From positions 1,190,161 through 1,254,160 of the forward strand of contig JAIGNY010001807.1 of assembly GCA_020152595.1 (NCBI GenBank): 64,000 nt of DNA. The letters run 5' to 3'. Below are positions 52,101 to 63,204 of the stretch, one piece after another (the first letter of the stretch is position 1; each line of letters begins with the position of its first letter). Below the pieces are notes generated by a model. The model made no database searches. It saw nothing but the letters and a program-made list of their open reading frames with translations, and had not been told where the DNA came from. The DNA comes from Chiridota heheva (taxonomy: Eukaryota > Echinodermata > Holothuroidea > Apodida > Chiridotidae). The translations under genes and the position numbers were made by a program.

Positions 52101-55100
52101 TGAGTTAAACATGAAAGCTTTTGTTTATGTTTAAAAAACAATAATGTTAATGAATTACAGATTTCTTTCAAATTAGGCAGATAGAAATATGTTGTTTGAC
52201 ACACACAACATTTTGGGAGTTTCAAGAAATGAAGAACAAGAAAAAAATACTTTTTATTTTGGTTTTATGCAAAATCAGGTTTACGTTATATCACTAAGTT
52301 ACAAATTGATTTTACAAGTCCCATAGAAGGTTTAGGTATATGGAACATTCAACAACAAAAAGCGCTTAAAGGAGAGATCAACCAATATGTATTCTTCTCC
52401 AGAAATTTTCAAACACCTTTTATGCACGTGATGGTACAGATGACTGTATTAACTATAATAAATTTTGATAAATGCTCAATTCCTTCTTCAATGTCACAAT
52501 TATCAATAATGAGACCTCTGTCATTTCAGAATTCCAATTAGCGAAGAGTTGCTATCACTTTTAACTAAGAGTCCCTTTAAAGACATGTAATAAGTACACA
52601 TAAAGAGAATATCTTCTACTGTTTTACTTTGTCTATCAAACACAAATTAAAGAACAACTAGAATATCAAAACCGTCATGGTTTGCATGCTTATGCAAATT
52701 GACACCCATATCATATGACCCGGCCAGTTAAAAAAATGGCATCTCACACTAAGTCCCACATGGCATCCCATGTCCCACATGGCATCCCATGTCCCACATG
52801 GCATCCCACCCAATGTCCCATATGACATCACACCCCATGTCCCACATGACATTTCATCCCATCCCTTCCATCCCATCCCTTCCATCCCATCCCTTGTCCC
52901 ACGTGGCATTCCACCATATGTCCCACATGGCATCCCATCGTATGACCCATATGGCATCCCACCCTATGTCCCACATGGATCCTATTCCATGTGCCAAATG
53001 ACATCCCACCCTATGTCCCACATGACAGCCCATCGCATGCCTTGTCCCACATGGCATTCCACCATATCTCCCACATGGCATTCCACCATACAGTATGTCT
53101 CACATGGCATTCCACCATATGTCCCACATGGCATCCCATCCTATGACCCACATGGCATCCAACCCTATGATCCACATGACATCCCACCCTATGTCCCACA
53201 TGGATCCCACCCTACATGTATGTCCCACATTAATCTAACCATATATACCACATGACGTCCCTCCCTATGTCCCACATTGCATTCCATCATATGTCCCACA
53301 TGGAATCCCACCCTATGACCCACATGACACCACACCCTATGTCCCACATGGATACCATCCTACATGTATGTCCCACATTAATCCAACCATATATACCACA
53401 TGACATCCCTCCCTATGTCCCACTTGGCATCCCTCCGTGTCCCACATGGCATCTCTCCCTATGTTCCCCATGGCATCCCACCGTATGCCCTGCATCCGTG
53501 GTTTCCAAGCTGATGTCCTACATAACATCACACCTTATGTCCCACATTGGATCCCACCGTGTACCACATGGTATCCTCTCAATTTCCGAATGAAATCCTA
53601 CTTTATGTCCCATATGGTATCACAACCCATGTCCCCATGGCCTCCTACTTCAAGTCCCACATAGCCTCCTACTCCATGTCCCACATGACATCCCACCCCA
53701 TGTTCCACCCCATGTCCCGCATGGCATTTCACCATATATCCTACATGGCATTCCACCCTGTTTCACATGGCATCCCACCCCATGTCCCACATGGCATCCC
53801 AAACCATGTCCCAAATGACATCCCATACGCTCCATAAGAAGTCTCATCCTAGCTATCACAGTCCCTGATTGAGCATACTATGTATGGAAGTGTCAGTTCA
53901 TATAATAACCTAAATGCAAATGACTTGTTGAATAAGAAAAAAATGGCAGAGTCAAATAATTATGCCTGATATAGCCCTTGGTGTATACCACATGGTATTT
54001 ATTATCCCATCTATGTCCCGCATGGCATCCCTCCCTATGTCCATGTGCAGTCACATCCTGTCACACTCCTGACTGAGCATAATAAAAAGTCTGGTCAGTT
54101 CATATACTGTAGCAACTTTATGTAAATGACCACAATAATAAAGGCAGAGTTTAATAATCATGCGTGTTACAATCTGTGGTGCCCAAATAATTGAAAAATT
54201 TTAAGGATTTTAAATCTTTAGTGCTATGAGAGATATGCTTGAGGATCTCTGAAGAATATTGGAAAATTATATCATTTTACAGTTATCTTCTAAGGAAATA
54301 TCAATGTTTTGTAGACTTTTTATTTCTGAGGAAATCTCAGGAATAACTGTGGCCGGCCGGTCTGGACAAAATCGCCATTACATAGGTTCGCATTATGCTT
54401 TGCATGTTTACCAAAAATCAATTTGATAACAAAATATGGACATTTAGAGATGAGATACCATGACTAAAATGACTGAATAATTTTTCATGCTATTCCCTTT
54501 CCTTAGTAATGTCTTGCTTTTACTTAACATTAAGGCAGTCCAAATGATAGTTTTTATGCCGAGATGAATTGCTTAAATACTGAACAGATTAGGAAACCTG
54601 TGGTTTATCATAACGAAAGTTGGCAACCTGACTACAAACAGGATAGACAAGAGGATGAATAAACCAAAATGATTACCTTTAAACTTTTAATTTCTTGTCT
54701 TAATTTTAAAATTGTACTTTCTGCCGTTACGGCCCTCTCCTGTGAATTAAAAAGAAAAATGGTTTTCATATGACGTGGAACCTGTGCATGAATAATAATT
54801 ATACTCCTTATAAGTAATTTAGATGAAAAGCTGAATACATAACGTACATTACTTCAACATTCATATTAAATAACAAAAACATAAACAACAAGGACCGGTC
54901 CTTGCTGGCAAGGACCGGTCCTTGCCAGCAAGAATCTATCCCACATTTTAACATGAAAATAACATGGTGATTCTCTTTATTTTTCCAGATAAAATATATA
55001 TACTTGTGATGATCGGACAACTCCCATAATAAACAGCAAAGGAACTCTACCTGGCTGATTTTTATTTAACAAATGACCAGTTGTTTTGAGCATATTGGGC

Positions 55101-58100
55101 TTGTTTACTATTCACATTTCTGGAGAATGATGTCAGTGCATATACTCTATATGTTAATTCTCTTTGCAAATCACCATGAACAAATGATGGAATGTTTCAT
55201 AGATTTTGACTCTTGTAGCTAACCTTTAAGTAATGAATATTTTACAACAGAATAATGAAATTAGCAGAATTATTCGTGGCACCATTTACAAATTGTATAA
55301 AGCAAAAACAAATATGAGCAAAAATTAAAAGATTCACAAAATTGACCAAAAGCATCTTCCATTGACCTGGAAATAGACAACTCTGTCATCTTTCTGATGA
55401 ATGATACAATAGACTAGCAACAGACAGCTTAAAATGACTTAATTCATGATTTCCTGGATGTGCTGAATATCCTATACTAGCCTGCATTGTGTCAAACTGA
55501 AACAACTATAAGAGAGCTGGAAAAGCTTTCATTTAAACAGGGAAAGTCTTCTATTCAAAAGTTTTTTTTGTACCTTGACCATTGTAGAAAGTTTCTTCCT
55601 TGAATTAGAAAGACAAACTTGCTTGCTCTGTGAAATATCCCACGTGGGAATTTTTAACTCCTATCACTTTCACGGAAATTCAAAGTGAAATTACTATTAT
55701 GTTATATTAGAAAATTCCACTTAATATTTCTATTTTAAGTTTGTCACCTATCAAATGAAATAAGGACTTTTAACTTGAAAATCACAAAAAAAATGGTTAA
55801 ATTTGGAATAATGGACTATAATGATGACACTAATGATGGTAATAGGTTTGCAACTTACTGAAGGGAATAAGGAATAAGTGTATGTATGGGATGGTTGAAC
55901 ATGGCAAAATCTTTCACTTCTTATAAATTGAGGCAACATGGGTGGATACATAATGCCAAAAAAGGGTCCAAAAGGCAAAAAAGTTCCCTATTAAAACTGG
56001 CCAAATGGTTGCCAATTTTTCTACTAAACTTGGATAAAAATTAGCCAAATCATTTTACAAAATTATCAAATCTTTACTGGGTCCAACATTATTGTCCCCC
56101 TCCTCTAGGATTTTTGGGCTCTGTACACATGTCCAAATCAAACGTACTATAAGGAGAGAGACCACACATACTCCTTTCTATGACATAAATGTAATTCACT
56201 GGTCCATTCTTTCCAAGACAAATTTCTTTTTTTCACATCTTTAACCTTACTCTATCTACCACGCGCCGATATTAACGCCGTTTTGGGTGCCCCGTCTTTG
56301 ACTCCGCCTCCCAGGTGCATTTTCAAAAATGTGCTGGTAGAGTAAGGGTTAATCAACCCGCGACAAGTGTGCCAACTCAAAATTATATGCAGCATGGTCC
56401 CGGTAGGCGGCCCACCGGGTCACTGAAGTGGAAGGAGCCCAACTTTGCTGCTTGGAGGACAGAGGACCCTTTAATAATTGGCCTGTGCTTAACCCTTACT
56501 CTACCATGCGGCGATATTATTGCCATTTTAGGTGCCCAATCTTTGACTTCACCTCCCAGGCGCATTTTCAAAAAGTGCTGGTAGAGTAAGGAATAAGCCC
56601 TGTTATACGCAATACAGTAGCAGGTGTCTTGTATGGGTCCAGGGACTTGGTAGAAATACCTGTGCCAGGTGACACGGAGAAATTGCCTTTTAAAATAATT
56701 TGTATTAATCTGTCATTTTTGTGTTTGTGTCCCCAATCTCCAGTTTCACCCAATATTTTTACAGTTTAAATACATTTTGTTTCTTGTCCATTGTTGATAT
56801 GAAATTCATTATCCACAAGGACAGCAGTAGGCAGCGTGAGCAGGACAGCAGTAGGCAGCGTGAGCAAGGGAGGTGTGAAATTAATTTAGAAATCCTCCTT
56901 CAGAAGAACTTTTCTTTTAGGAAAGAATCTGAGCATGTTCAGCTTCTAATACTCACTGTAGTTCTCTTGAGGTTTTCCTCCACGTGGTGAACCATGGTCT
57001 CCAATGTCTTAGCATCTTCTGCTTCCCGTAACCTTAATCTCTTCAGCTCCTCTTCCATTGAATCGATTCTGAAATAAATTGCAATCTATTTAAGTATTTG
57101 CAACTTCAGAACATGTAGGTCTTTTATTTACACCTTTGGAGGAAAATTAAAAGACCAACCATATAACCTTGCCATACAAATGAAATTGGAATGAGACACA
57201 CTTCTTAAAACACAAATGATTTAAGATAGTGGAGTCAGCAAGTCATACCTGCATTAAAACCTGTATATCCAAATTGACAAAATGTGGCAACCAGCATAAA
57301 TTCTAGAATGCAGGAGTGGTGTGCTAGCAGGGGTCCAGGTCTTGTCATGAAAAAATTGTTTCAATCTGTCAGTTGGTGATAGGAAAATTTGTTTGAGAGT
57401 AACATAGCTTTGAACTCTGGCCCCCTATTGGGGAGATTAGACCCCCACCTACAATGTTGGCTAAATCCTGGTGCCACCCCTGCATCTAACATACCCAATA
57501 AAGCACAGAATGGAGACCTTTTGATCAGTGTTAATGCTAGGGGCACTGTTCAAGCCACAGGAAGAGCTGTTGGCCCTATGAAAGCTGGACGTAACAGTAC
57601 CCAAATTACTAAATGACTTTGACCACAATATTTGATCAGTTTATAAAGCAATTCTAGCTTATCTTACCTATACCTGTCTATACACTAAATACAATTCAAC
57701 AAAAGAGAATCCACATTTTCTTTTCGCCAACATTAAACAAAAAAATTGTTCACATTTGTTTCAATTATCATCTTTACACTACCATGGTTAGATCTTATAA
57801 CTTAGTCCAAAACACAAATTGACTTACCTTTTAACATCTTTATCAATTTGCCTTCTTGCTTCTGCCAACTCCTTCCTCAATCTGCCATTTTCTTGCCTGA
57901 ATTTGGCCGCTTCCAGATCCACTTGGCTACCATCATTTGTAGGGGGTGTGTTGAGAGGACTTGCCCTGGGTGACACTTTGGGTACAGGGTGGGCTGGGCT
58001 CTCATTTCTTGGAGGAAGAGCATCATAAGGTTCATGGAGAATGTCTGGCACACTCTGACTCTTACTAGGTATGTTTGGTTTTAAAAGAGTGTCAGCATAA

Positions 58101-60520
58101 TCACTTTCCTGCTTAGAATCCTGTTTATTGTCATTTTTGTCCACCTTCTTGTCATTTACACTAATGTAGTGACCATTTTCTGCAAGAAGGGTAGGCTTTG
58201 ATTCCTTTTCCAGTGCTTCTCCATTTGACTTATTTTTCACATGTTTGACATCTCCCGATTTGTGCTTCCTGTGGCCGTGTGAGTGTGCCCTCGCTCTTTC
58301 TCGGTGGGGTTTCAGTTCAGATGTAGCTTTGGGACGTGGTGCCTCTCCTAATACAACCTCGGAGTCACTCCCTACGGGTACACTTCCATTACCTTCGTTT
58401 GTGGCATCAATATAATCTGCAACTAGCTGACTTTTTGGGTGTGGTTTAGAATGACCATTCTTGTTTTTGCGAACAGCATGACCATGGGTGTGGGCCCGTG
58501 CTCTTTCTCTACCATGATTTTTCTTTTCGGGAATAGGTGGGATACCGACATCCACGCTCGACCCAGGGTTGGAAGTTCCATTCTGTTCTTTAGCACCTTC
58601 TTCCTCCTGTCCATTCTGAGTAGCGTAATCGTAAATAAAATCCACAAAATCTGCCCCATGACCCCCTTGTTTGTGTTTGGTTGATGGTGATTGCGCGGTG
58701 GTGGCAGCTGCTGTTGCACTTGGTCCTGCAGTTGTTGGTGGTCTACCGGCAGCTTTGTTCTTGTGTCTACTAGGTAGCCCTGGACTGGTAGCTCTTCTCT
58801 GATTGGGACGTCCATCTGCAGGTCCAGTCTGGGACGCTGCCCCATTTTGATTGCCCATATCCTCTCCCTGCAAAATAAAATTACTTTATATCATGAAATA
58901 CATAATGTGATTAATATCAGAAATCAGAATGAAGATATAATGTATACTATTTCTAAGTTGATGAAACATTCACTTTGCACTTTATTTGACAGTTATTTTC
59001 CTTCAATTCTGATGTTCATTATTACAATACAAGTAGTTTCAGTATTACCACCTAACAAGAGTCATTTTAATGCTCAATTACTCCGACAGGTGAAAATTAT
59101 TTATGTCACGAAATAAAACAAGCAAAATCACTCTCCATTTTTTCAGGATTATTCAAAGCAAAGCTGCTTTGAATTATAAGAAGTTTTGTTGTATTTTATA
59201 TTTATTTTCTTCTAGGGTGAGGGGGAGGGGTGATGCATATTTTCCCCATGTGAGTGTGTGTTTGTGGTACTCGTAATTATTCATGATAAGGTTTACATAT
59301 ATTTGTGCATTCACAAATTCTATAATTTCATTGTTGATTTTTGCTAAATATATTTTTTCTTATGGTAGATTACATTGTAAAAGAATTTGCTTATCTAGTC
59401 GTCCTCCACTGTATAATACATGTTATAAAGTTCTTGTATCAATATTGTTGTGGAAAATATAATCTTGAATCTTAAGAGCTTACAAATAATGTTGATTACA
59501 AAAGAATGTTGTATTCCCTCTATAAAACTAAATAATGCCATATGCGTGAAGGCTATAGCTCGGCCCCTCCAATAATCTAAGGTCTCCTATGGTCCTGAGG
59601 GGTCTCCCACAAAGCAACTGATGACAGGAATGGGGAAGAGAACAAAGAAAGGAAGAAGGTGGTTATTTTTTTTAAGGCATTAGAGTTTTTAATTTGCAAA
59701 GTGGGGAAGCACATCCTCAATTAAATCATAAAATCAGAACTCATGTTTTCTTGGTTATCCGGAATATTTTTCACTTCAAAAGTAAATCAATTTATGTTAA
59801 AGTTTGAAGAAAAGCTAGAGTCTCAGATGTACACATACAGTTTTGCATGCACTGATGAGCTCATTTCTACACAAAGGCTTGGGTGACAGGGGGTTACATT
59901 TGACAAGTGGTATCCTTTAGTTCCTCAATTTGAAGAAAGCATGCAACCAGGAAGGTAAAATCCTTTTCTCCCTGGGGCAGTTTCCACATATCAAAAAGTT
60001 CTACCACGGATGATATGATTCTTCCATTGTCCTTTATCATACGGCATGAACCACAGAAATCATCCCTTGAAACCAATGACTGTATGCATACAGAAACAAT
60101 GTTTGATTTAGTGCATACAGAAACTATGTTTGATTTAGTATATACAGAAACTATGTTTGATTTAGTACTTACAGAAACTATGTTTGATTTAGTATATACA
60201 GAAACTGTTTGATTTAATACATACAGAAACTATGTTTGAAATTCTCAAGGTATATTGAGAAAAAACCATTTTAATCAGTGAAAAAAGTGTAATCAAGTTT
60301 CTGTAAGTTATGTTAACAATTGTATTAATCTATTTAAGCAGGCTTAGAATAGGATAATCCTGCCAAGAATGCTCAGATTAGATTATTTGCTGATTCAAGT
60401 TAAAGAAAGATGTATAAATTTTACCTCACCGGCTGGTTGCTGCTTACTTGATGGCGTATTGCCCCATGCTTTCTTAAAAATCTTAATTTTGCTACCAAAA
60501 GTGAGTTTTTTTTCTTTCAT
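48992..60520 (-). CDS. ENTR1: ENTR1 (SDCCAG3)-like endosomal trafficking regulator, six coding exons
   Basis: Exons in coding order: 60520-60425, 58867-57828, 57068-56957, 54739-54677, 50972-50839, 49112-48992. All junctions are GT-AG with agreeing phases; the sum is 1566 bases, 521 residues plus TGA. The C-terminal third is a coiled coil with LETMVHHVEENLKRTT, ERAVTAESTILKLRQEI and LKQLMSGVDILKVMAETL. Human ENTR1 has LESVVQQVEQNLELMT, KRAVKAENHVVKLKQEI and IKQLVSGAETLNLVAEIL. The first ~345 residues are Pro/Ser/Asn/Lys-rich, probably disordered, with a duplicated His-rich motif. Human ENTR1 has about 435 residues, acts on endosomes with retromer and phosphatase partners and has roles in cytokinesis (family knowledge). 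The gene is convergent with COG4. Identity rests on the C-terminal half; the N-terminal half has no clear counterpart. Confidence 0.82.
49113..50838. other. ENTR1-like last intron
   Basis: Contains a MITE at 49756-49924; the rest is AT-rich. Open stretches on the + strand (49355-49612, 49616-49915) are not recognised. Confidence 0.5.
49756..49924. mobile_element. MITE with imperfect inverted ends
   Basis: The left end CAATCCGCGACAAAAGTACT, then TGACACC, is matched in reverse by GGTGTCA-like sequence at 49895-49924 (GTGTCAAGTATTTTGACGCG then GATTG). An inner pair TTCAATGTTG/CAACATTGAA also folds. About 169 bp, no coding content. Confidence 0.75.
50839..50972 (-). CDS. ENTR1: ENTR1-like exon, C-terminal domain
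   Basis: Codes SEISTLTADKNKYKEGKEYV, then LCDKAHNASVKLAGAAKDAE and KNL. Acceptor GCATAG, donor GTGAGT at 50838, leaves in phase 2. It lacks stops and continues the helical pattern. Confidence 0.82.
51215..51730. mobile_element. Foldback element, third copy
   Basis: The left arm (TTCAACATCTTATTCCGTTC, AGGAGATATTCAAATTTAAAG) and the reverse of 51595-51730 (ATCTTATTCGGTTAAGAAGA, TATTCAAG) are related. The right arm also matches 40085-40240 over ~150 bp, including ACTGAAATCA.GACTAGTT. Middle about 270 bp, no gene. Confidence 0.65.
52742..53830. repeat. Degenerate minisatellite, 24-bp unit
   Basis: Unit ATGTCCCACATGGCATCCCA then CCCT, about 43 copies with many changes. It holds expansions of CCATCCCATCCCTT near 52855-52900 and a repeated larger block around 53205-53230 and 53360-53390 (CTACATGTATGTCCCACATT). 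Open frames here are not genes. Confidence 0.95.
54677..54739 (-). CDS. ENTR1: ENTR1-like short coiled-coil exon
   Basis: A 63-bp exon coding ERAVTAESTILKLRQEIKSL and K, between acceptor CACAG and donor GTAATC. Human ENTR1 has KRAVKAENHVVKLKQEISLL. Phase 0 on both sides. It is too short to show as an ORF. Confidence 0.85.
54890..54932. repeat. Perfect palindromes, 14 bp and 32 bp
   Basis: AAGGACCGGTCCTT at 54890-54903 is followed by a perfect 32-bp palindrome at 54901-54932 centred on the second ACCGGT (arms CTTGCTGGCAAGGACC). Could form a hairpin or cruciform. Not a terminal repeat of any element I see. Confidence 0.9.
56241..56594 (-). mobile_element. Composite inverted-repeat element, copy C (inverted)
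   Basis: Modules 56241-56352 and 56489-56594 flank the core in reverse orientation (AGAGGACCCTTTAATAATTG). Module ends TTAACC and TGGTAGAGTAAGG are present; the outer ends are worn. Confidence 0.8.
56813..56869. repeat. Tandem duplication, 24-bp unit
   Basis: Two copies of AGGACAGCAGTAGGCAGCGT then GAGC side by side. Confidence 0.9.
56957..57068 (-). CDS. ENTR1: ENTR1-like coiled-coil exon
   Basis: Codes IDSMEEELKRLRLREAEDAK, then LETMVHHVEENLKRTT. Acceptor TTTCAG (71-69 of 57000), donor GTGAGT from 56956. Enters in phase 2, leaves in phase 0. This part aligns best with human ENTR1. Confidence 0.85.
57069..57827. other. ENTR1-like intron, little seen
   Basis: AT-rich. 57405-57480 (GGCCCCCTATTGGGGAGATT, TAAATCCTGGTGCCACC) shares scattered words with 43790-43970, perhaps a worn dispersed repeat. 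Confidence 0.4.
57828..58867 (-). CDS. ENTR1: ENTR1-like large exon: disordered region and start of coiled coil
   Basis: The frame is open from the acceptor at 58868 to the donor GTAAGT at 57827. It begins GEDMGNQNGAAS; the ATG at 58858 is an alternative start if the upstream exon is not used, and would give an MGNQ N-terminus. About 347 codons: Ala/Pro/Thr-rich, then FVDFIYDY, a His-rich RERARAHTHGH, then LVADYIDA and a second RERARAHSHGH, then Lys/Asp-rich and Pro-rich parts. It ends with the coiled coil FRQENGRLRKELAEARRQI. Low hydrophobicity and no signal peptide, consistent with a cytosolic scaffold. Confidence 0.85.
58868..60424. other. ENTR1-like first intron with a 25-bp array
   Basis: From 60088 to 60238 a 25-bp unit, TACAGAAACTATGTTTGATT then TAGTA, is repeated six times. 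The rest is AT-rich with no gene seen. Confidence 0.8.
60425..60520 (-). CDS. ENTR1: ENTR1-like first coding exon
   Basis: ATG at 60520-60518 opens MKEKKLTFGSKIKIF and ends PAGE before the donor GTAAAA (60424 downward). An in-frame TGA lies nine bases before the ATG, so the frame cannot extend upstream within this exon. It leaves in phase 0, which fits the phase-0 entry of the next exon at 58867. The next exon begins right after a good acceptor (TTTATTTTGCAG) and so needs an upstream exon. No homolog recognised for these 32 Lys-rich residues. Confidence 0.6.
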
Positions 60521-63204
60521 GGTTGCTCAGAACGGCTGTGCATGGCTTTAAACAATGCTGCAAACTCCCCCAAGACGACGTAAAGTTTCTCTCCACATTA
60601 AACCATTTTTATTACAACTTTTATCAGCAAAAAACACACACAAAAGAAAAATTTCCAAAAATAGGACACAACACCGAAATTTTTTACACAGTAACCTCAC
60701 TGTTAAGTTGTAGCGTTATGTCGATAACATTACACTGTGATATGAATCATTTGAAGAGCGTAAATTCCTGAAGGATATTGGCTGCATTTCCATCTAACTT
60801 GTGACATCCCACTCTGGAGTGATTGACAGATATGGTCTTCACAACACACTTAAAGACAATGAGTTCTTCCTTCCTTGATTTAAAGTCCACATCCTATCAT
60901 TTCAAATAAAATATTTTTCTTATTTTCTACCAAATTTATAATATCATGGCAAATTACACCTACCAGTACATAATTTAAAAAGAAAAAATCTGAATCTGAT
61001 CTGAAATGGCTAGGATATACTGTACAGTATTTGTGAGTACTGTACTATTTGGTTGGTACATATGTTCCTTATAATGAGAAGTGACGTAGTTCTTAGTAAC
61101 CATGCCTGACCAGCCATGACACTGATATCAAGATTTGTGAACAGCAACTCACTTTGTATACTGACTGTGTGTTTGAAAAAGTTATATTTGCAATTTACTA
61201 TAATTCTTTTCACATTTACCAATTATTAGTGTCAAGTGTCATCTAAAAGACCATCTTCCTGGTACATACTTTGACAAACCCATTCCACTTTATCTCACCC
61301 CCCTTCCTCCTCCCACTTTAACTAACCTCTATCCATATTCTTTACTTCAAATATGTCCTCACTATAGTATGTACCCTCTGTTCACTTGAATATTATGGAA
61401 CATCAACCCATCTCTATCATTACCTTCTCATCAGCACTCAAGGGTGGGATGGATGATCCATGCAAAGAGGGATTCAAGAAAATTCTACCAAAATTGGTCT
61501 CAAATAAACTTTTAGCTTCCTTAATATAGATAGTGGTGGTCCTCTTTTAAACAGTAAGTCCCCAAAAGGGGTCGTAATGTGGTTGTCATTACTTCAATCT
61601 TCCTACCCCCTTCCCCACGTTTCAACACCTACTCCTATCTCTAACCTTCCCAATTGACCGATCTTTTTCTTTTTTTTGATACCTGAACTAAGATATAAAT
61701 CGTTGGTCTAAACAAACAAATATTGTATCTATCAAAATGCACTAAATCAAATACACATGTCGTCTGAGCCTTGTGCAGATGTTTACGTGCAGGAAATAAC
61801 ACAGCTTTGACCTAACAAGACTCGCCTCCAGAATACGTAAATCCTCTTTCCTTGCCAAGTACTCTAAATATATTACTCAGCTCATCCCTGGAGAGAAGTG
61901 GAAATTGTAGCTTACAAGGAATCTATAATCCAAGTATACTCAGTATGGCAATTGTAAGATCAAAGTATTAAGAGCACTGGTAATGGGTTCGATCTAAATG
62001 ACAACTCCCTGGTTTGATTCAAAGTTGTCATTTTTGTAATTGACATCATTTGATTATATAGGCCGTTTTTGTGCTAACATGAAGATTATAGCAATTTAGC
62101 AATATAATTTAAAGTATCTGGTCAAAACATTGTCTCAAATCATGACAAGACAATCCGTTATGTTTGGGAGTGCCAGACACCCCTGGGGTAATAGCTTAAT
62201 ATCCACTTCACGTTCGTGACTCCCAGGCTTCCAGGTACAGTGCACCCCGGAATGTCTCATACTCATCATAATTGTCCACCCATTATCACACACACACTTG
62301 TATTCATTTCACAATGGCTCATACAGCTGTAAAGTTTATTTACATTTATTTACCCATGTATGTATGAATCACATCAAGGAAATTGTCATATCGTTTCACC
62401 ACAGAGGCTTTTCCCAAAAAATCTTCCACAACACATCAAAAAACTTCCTCAGATCTTCTTAGTTTGTGCAGTTTTGAAGTAGGGATCATTTTGGCAATTT
62501 TTTAATGCAAAACATTCCTCAATAAGAAAAAACAGTTTGCTCGGCTCGCTGTGAATTTGTGTAAAAAAATATTATATACACAACAATTTGTATTTATTTA
62601 TTAGTTTTAGTCCATTTTAAGGACTTACTGGTATTTTTGATGTCATGTCTTGCAGGTCATAATTGATATTATTCTGATATAAAATTATATCATCAAACTC
62701 TCTTTTATAATTCAAAATACAATAAAATTTTACATTCTATGTTGTTCGTGTACACATAACAAAGTGCATGATTTGTTAGAAATATCAGTCTAGTTTAGTC
62801 TATGCATTACTTCATGGCAATTTTCATATCCATTCTCCTTGCTAGAAGTTTAGCATTGCTATCCCCAAAAAAACTCATTCTTCACAACCCGAAAATTTTC
62901 CTTTATTTCACACTTTATATGGGTTTCTTCTTTTTTAATAAAACTAAAAAAAGGAAATACATCAAGAACTAGAAAACTCTTCAAAAAGATAACAAATTGA
63001 AAGAAGGTAACGTAGACTACTTTGTTGTTGCAAAACACGATCAAAGAAAGAAGGATTTAAAAGTTTTGCAAAGTTTTTCAACTTCCTTTTGGTTCAGACA
63101 ACTACTGTAAGTCGTTGAACAAGTTCGAACCAATCAAAAATGTGACAGATACTGTGGGGAACAGTTTGAAAAGGATATTTCTTATTATGATCTTCTCTGT
63201 ATTT
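60521..63204. other. Sequence upstream of the ENTR1-like gene
   Basis: The 5' UTR and promoter of the ENTR1-like gene should lie just above 60520, but I see no decisive TATA box or further exon. The rest is AT-rich with no gene. Confidence 0.4.

Larger units (their letters stand above)
50973..54676. other. ENTR1-like intron with foldback element and 24-bp array
   Basis: Holds the foldback element at 51215-51730 and the array at 52742-53830. 51730-52740 and 53870-54676 show nothing else apart from a few stray array units near 54000-54040. Confidence 0.6.
54740..56956. other. ENTR1-like intron
   Basis: Contains a 32-bp palindrome at 54901-54932, composite element copy C at 56241-56594 and a small duplication at 56813-56869. 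The rest is AT-rich with no gene. Confidence 0.6.

Noticed and set aside
52658..53859. Open frames up to 161 codons rich in His, Met, Pro and Ser
   Set aside because: They follow from the 24-bp CCCACATGGCATCC array and appear on both strands.
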